Positions 60,541 through 64,000 of a stretch of DNA of 64,000 bases are shown piece after piece. Each line of letters begins with the position of its first letter. The stretch's first letter is position 1. The notes under the pieces are model-generated. The model had not been told where the DNA came from. It made no database searches and worked only from the letters and a program-made list of their open reading frames with translations. This DNA comes from Thermoanaerobacterium aotearoense (GTDB lineage Bacteria; Bacillota; Thermoanaerobacteria; Thermoanaerobacterales; Thermoanaerobacteraceae): assembly GCF_009905255.1 (NCBI RefSeq), contig NZ_CP047602.1, positions 868,001 through 932,000 of the forward strand. Direction: 5' to 3'. A program made the translations under genes and the position numbers.

Positions 60541-61530
60541 ATGGAACAATATTTAGGAACTACAGAACGATGGTTTATAACACCTTTAGTTCTTATGTTT
60601 CTTGCAATGATAATATATTTATTGCTTAGAAAGTTAGGATGGAAGGCAAGAGCCGCTACTGGATTTGCTTTAGTATCACCATGGCTTATAGGATTTATTA
60701 TTTTTACAGCATTTCCACTTATTTATTCTTTGTATTTAAGCTTTACTAATTACAGTTTGTTTGGCACACCGAAATGGATTGGGCTTAACAATTATATATA
60801 CATTTTTACTAATGATTATGAATTTTGGCCGTCAGTTAGACTGACTTTGCTTTATGCAACATTTACAGTTCCTATAGGTGTCATAGGTTCTTTGATGATA
60901 GCCATGTTGTTGAATAATCGTATAAAAGGAATAGGTGCATTTAGAACAATTTATTATTTACCTGCTGTTATGCCAGATGTGGCAGTTGCATTAATATGGA
61001 GATGGCTTTTTAACAGTCAGTCTGGTCTTATTAATTATGTTATTTCACCCTTTCTTAAAATTTTTCACATTGGGAAAATAGACTGGTTTGGCGATCCTAA
61101 ATACGTATTGTGGGCATTCATAATAATGAGTGTATGGGGAATTTTTGGAACAAATACAGTTGTTTTTCTCGCGGGACTTCAGGGTGTTCCCAGAAGTCTT
61201 TATGAGGTTGCCGAACTTGATGGTGCAAATTCATGGATTAAATTTTGGAAAATAACTATTCCACAAATATCACCTGTAATACTTTTACAAGTGGTAATGG
61301 GAATTATTAGTGCATTGCAGATATTTACTGTGGCAATGTTTGTAAGGCCTACAACAGGAGCGGGAATATTTATGAATCAATTGATTTACAATAGAGGTTT
61401 TACACAATTGCACATGGGGCAAGCATCCGCAATAGCATGGGTATTATTTGTAATAATATTAGCTTTTACTCTTTTAGTTTTTAAATCCACACCAGCATGG
61501 GTACATTACGAAGGGGAAATTAAAAGGTAA
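60541..61530 (+). CDS. MalF-type sugar ABC transporter permease
   Basis: 329 residues from ATG 60541 (AAAAGGAGG upstream; the longer frame begins inside the hairpins). About seven helices. An N-terminal hydrophobic extension (about 15-35) precedes the core fold with FTAFPLIYSLYLSF, TIYYLPAVMPDVAVALIWRWLF and the EAA loop LYEVAELDGANSWIKFWKITIPQI. Confidence 0.9.
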   Translation: MEQYLGTTERWFITPLVLMFLAMIIYLLLRKLGWKARAATGFALVSPWLIGFIIFTAFPLIYSLYLSFTNYSLFGTPKWIGLNNYIYIFTNDYEFWPSVRLTLLYATFTVPIGVIGSLMIAMLLNNRIKGIGAFRTIYYLPAVMPDVAVALIWRWLFNSQSGLINYVISPFLKIFHIGKIDWFGDPKYVLWAFIIMSVWGIFGTNTVVFLAGLQGVPRSLYEVAELDGANSWIKFWKITIPQISPVILLQVVMGIISALQIFTVAMFVRPTTGAGIFMNQLIYNRGFTQLHMGQASAIAWVLFVIILAFTLLVFKSTPAWVHYEGEIKR

Positions 61531-61548
61531 TTAAGGAGATGTTAAACT

Positions 61549-62421
61549 ATGGTGGATATATTACACATGTATAAAAAATCTAACAAAGTTCGCAATATAA
61601 CAAAGAAAACAATTTTGTACATTGTACTTTCTGCAATAGCCATAGTAATATTGATGCCTTTCTTTTGGATGCTGTCAACAGCATTGAAATCTAATGCAGA
61701 TATTTTTGCATGGCCGCCGGATTTCTTCCCTAAACCTGCATTATGGGGGAATTTTGCAAAAGCATGGCATGCTATGCCATTTAACATATACCTCATAAAT
61801 AGTATATTTATAGTTGTTTTGGGGATGGTAGCTGAGATAACCAGCGAGACTTTGGTAGCATATGGCTTCGCACGCTTTAAGTTCCCTGGAAGAGATTTAA
61901 TTTTTTTCATACTTTTAAGTACAATGATGTTGCCTTTTCATGTAACATTAATACCAACTTATTTGATATGGCAGAAATTAGGCCTTGTAGGCCAATTTGA
62001 TCCGCTGGTGATAAGGGCATGGACAGCATGGGGACCTTTTTACATTTTTCTTTTGAGACAATTTTTGATGGGAATTCCTTTTGAGTTAGATGAAGCTGCA
62101 GAGATTGATGGTGCGACCCCGTTGCAAACTTTTGTTCATGTTATTTTACCTCAGATTAAGCCCGCTCTTTTAGCTATTTGCGTGTTTACATTTAGAGGAT
62201 ATTGGAACGATTTTTTAGGGCCTGTTCTTTACCTAAATGATATGAACAAATATACAATGACTCTTGGTATGTACTTCTTCATGGGTGGTGTAAATGAACA
62301 ACCAAGTTGGAATTATTTAATGGCTATGTCAATTGTGATAGCACTTCCTATGCTCGTTTTATTCTTTATTGCTCAACGGTATTTTATTGAAGGAATTACT
62401 TTTACTGGCTTAAAAGACTAA
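61549..62421 (+). CDS. MalG-type sugar ABC transporter permease
   Basis: 290 residues with six helices. ILMPFFWMLSTALKSNADIFAWPPDFFPK, then TMMLPFHVTLIPTYLIWQKLGL, and the EAA loop ELDEAAEIDGATPLQTFVHVILPQIKPAL. C-terminal FIAQRYFIEGITFTGLKD is typical of MalG/LacG proteins. ATG after AAGGAG, 18 bp after the MalF-type gene. Confidence 0.92.
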   Translation: MVDILHMYKKSNKVRNITKKTILYIVLSAIAIVILMPFFWMLSTALKSNADIFAWPPDFFPKPALWGNFAKAWHAMPFNIYLINSIFIVVLGMVAEITSETLVAYGFARFKFPGRDLIFFILLSTMMLPFHVTLIPTYLIWQKLGLVGQFDPLVIRAWTAWGPFYIFLLRQFLMGIPFELDEAAEIDGATPLQTFVHVILPQIKPALLAICVFTFRGYWNDFLGPVLYLNDMNKYTMTLGMYFFMGGVNEQPSWNYLMAMSIVIALPMLVLFFIAQRYFIEGITFTGLKD

Positions 62422-62468
62422 GTTTATTCTTCTTAAATATTATTATGATTGAAGGGGATGACAATAGA

Positions 62469-64000
62469 ATGGGTACATCTTATGGCAACTATTTTAACAA
62501 ATTCATTATAGGTGCTAATTACTGGCCAAGAAATTACGGCATTGATATGTGGAAGAGATGGAATAAGGAAGAAATTAAAAGGGAGTTTATGGAGGCTAAA
62601 ACATTAGGACTTGATGCATTAAGGATAAATCTGTTGTGGGAAGATTTTCAGCCACAGCCTGATATTATATCGGAAGACGCGATTAAGAAATTTGATGAAC
62701 TTATTGAAATATGCCATGATGTAGGCATAAAAATAGCTCCTACGTTTTTCGTAGGCCATATGAGTGGAGAAAATTTCGATGTAAAATGGAGAGATGGTAA
62801 AAGCATATACAGTGATCCTTTTATGCTGAGACATGAAATTAAACTGGTAAGATTTTTTGCACAAAGGTACAAGGACGAAAGCGCCATACTATTCTGGGAT
62901 CTCTCCAACGAGCCTGACAACTATGTTAAAGCAGAGTCGAATCATGATGCATGGCTTTGGAATTATATACTGTCAAATGAGATAAAAAAGCACGACAAAA
63001 ATCATCCAGTGACGTTAGGAATACATCAGGCATCTCTTCTTTCAGACAATAAATTTTACCCAGAAGATATGGGTGAAGGCAATGATTTTTTATGTATGCA
63101 TGCGTATCCAATATATACAGATACATGCATTGACCCTGTGAATTCCATAAGGAGTACTTACATTGCACCATTTGCATCAAAGCTTACAAAAGCTCTGGGA
63201 GGCAAAGATGTTCTATTTGAGGAATTTGGAGCCACTACACTTATGATGTCAGAAGAAATCGAAGGTAAATACTATAAAACAGTTTTGTACAGTTTATTTG
63301 CAAATGAAGCTTTAGGTGCAATGGCATGGTGCTTTGGAGATTTTACGGTTGGCAACAAATTGCCTTACAACACTACACCCTTTGAAACGCACTTTGGCAT
63401 AACTGCATTTGATGGCAGGCCAAAGCCATCAGGACTTAAAATAAAGGCTTTTTCAGAATTTATAAATAAAATTGAGTATGATGAATTAATTCCAAAAAGC
63501 TGTGATGCAGCTATAATTGTTCCTGATAAGTATTATAATGCATTATTTGTTGGCGATGATTATACACCTGAGAGGAATTTCAGAATACTATTAAATAGCT
63601 TTATACTTGCAAAAGAAGCTGGTATAGATGTAGAGATGGTAAAAGCTTCTGATATTGATTTTAGCAAATACAAAATGCTGATACTCCCATCAGCATATAG
63701 GAAGGGACATCTAACACACGATCAGTGGATGAGGATAGTTGATTATATAAAAAGCGGTGGTACATTATATGCATCTTATGACGGAATTGCAGTTGAAGGT
63801 TTTGACGAAGTTTTTGGCATTGAAACACAGTATTCAATGGTGCCGAAGGATAATATCGCTTCAATTTATATAGAAGACAGAAAGATTAAGTTAAATTATA
63901 GCACACTTAAATTTAATAAACACTTAATCGTAAAACCTACTACATGCAGTGTGATTGGATACGACAATGAAGGGAATCCTGCAGTAGTCATAAATAAATT
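62469..64000 (+). CDS. Clan-A glycoside hydrolase (GH5/GH42-like), 3' end outside window
   Basis: Open from ATG 62469 (GGGGATG 8 bases upstream) to the window end: 510 residues, incomplete. Residues about 1-330 form a TIM barrel: FIIGANYWPRNYG, LRINLLWEDFQP, acid/base E148 (LSNEPDN) and nucleophile E252 (FEEFGA). Residues about 335-460 form a flavodoxin-like domain (NFRILLNSFILAKEAGIDV, YKMLILPSA, DYIKSGGTLYASYDG) like the glutamine-amidotransferase-like domain of GH42 and related enzymes. No signal peptide. It probably hydrolyses sugars imported by the adjacent transporter; mannoside is a guess from context. Confidence 0.85.
   Translation, partial: MGTSYGNYFNKFIIGANYWPRNYGIDMWKRWNKEEIKREFMEAKTLGLDALRINLLWEDFQPQPDIISEDAIKKFDELIEICHDVGIKIAPTFFVGHMSGENFDVKWRDGKSIYSDPFMLRHEIKLVRFFAQRYKDESAILFWDLSNEPDNYVKAESNHDAWLWNYILSNEIKKHDKNHPVTLGIHQASLLSDNKFYPEDMGEGNDFLCMHAYPIYTDTCIDPVNSIRSTYIAPFASKLTKALGGKDVLFEEFGATTLMMSEEIEGKYYKTVLYSLFANEALGAMAWCFGDFTVGNKLPYNTTPFETHFGITAFDGRPKPSGLKIKAFSEFINKIEYDELIPKSCDAAIIVPDKYYNALFVGDDYTPERNFRILLNSFILAKEAGIDVEMVKASDIDFSKYKMLILPSAYRKGHLTHDQWMRIVDYIKSGGTLYASYDGIAVEGFDEVFGIETQYSMVPKDNIASIYIEDRKIKLNYSTLKFNKHLIVKPTTCSVIGYDNEGNPAVVINK

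Noticed and set aside
1-64000. CRISPR arrays, tRNA/rRNA genes, transposases, prophage or plasmid genes
   Set aside because: No regularly spaced long repeats, no tRNA-like cloverleaf and no transposase or integrase motif were recognised in any long reading frame.

Overview
The window looks like chromosome of a low-GC, anaerobic, thermophilic Firmicute, most likely Thermoanaerobacterium or a close relative (inference). Grounds: AT-rich DNA, frequent TTG/GTG starts behind strong GGAGG ribosome sites, hydrogenase maturases HydG and HydE, an oxygen-sensitive NrdD/NrdG ribonucleotide reductase, a YtaF-type sporulation protein, and a cellobiose 2-epimerase/GH130 sugar locus. No rRNA, tRNA, CRISPR array, prophage or insertion sequence was seen.

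Layout. 0-9.1 kb: end of a FliD-like gene, a YtaF-like membrane protein, a peptidoglycan-binding secreted protein, a broken metE, a YibE/F membrane protein, a membrane-anchored PIG-L deacetylase, a polysaccharide-deacetylase remnant, an M23 peptidase and a RodA-like protein. 9.1-14.1 kb: a candidate small RNA, a MacAB-like efflux system, a secreted helical-repeat protein and a zinc-ribbon miniprotein. 14.2-23.6 kb: a Fur-family regulator, an MFS transporter, a DUF5320-type protein, a YitT protein, HydG and HydE (convergent), and a NifX-like/MinD-like iron-sulfur cluster resembling the Desulfovibrio orange-protein operon. 23.7-31.4 kb: a secreted DUF2680-like protein divergent from a two-component system, a DUF1847 protein, an MFS transporter, FetAB-like genes and an HtrA protease. 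31.5-39.4 kb: lipoate ligase, lipoyl-dihydrolipoamide dehydrogenase, an OsmC protein and the gcvT-H-PA-PB operon behind a tandem glycine riboswitch. 39.4-48 kb: an AMIN/amidase-like pseudoenzyme, an F420-ligase-like protein, a P-type ATPase with two TrkA proteins, and a membrane pyrophosphatase. 48-53 kb: nrdD-nrdG behind paired NrdR boxes, then VOC, SDR and ThuA proteins. 53.2-64 kb: a manno-oligosaccharide locus with two LacI regulators, an epimerase, a GH130 phosphorylase, a GH5 enzyme, a sugar ABC importer and a glycosidase cut by the window end.

Most interesting. Six promoters carry hexamers close to TT(A/C/T)ACA repeated every 11 bp; in five of them the last hexamer starts exactly 15 bp before the -10 box. 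They precede the PIG-L deacetylase, the MacAB-like operon, two related secreted proteins, HtrA and a gene-free stretch ending in an intrinsic terminator. That stretch appears to encode an RNA of about 70 nt with two C/U-rich anti-Shine-Dalgarno tracts. The arrangement recalls the streptococcal CiaRH/csRNA/htrA regulon, and the 24.4-26.4 kb two-component system is the obvious candidate controller. Separately, three consecutive ion-transport genes each have a stem-loop between Shine-Dalgarno and start codon, and the Fur-family gene, the DUF5320 gene and the NifX/MinD cluster share a TTGACATATGA promoter core.
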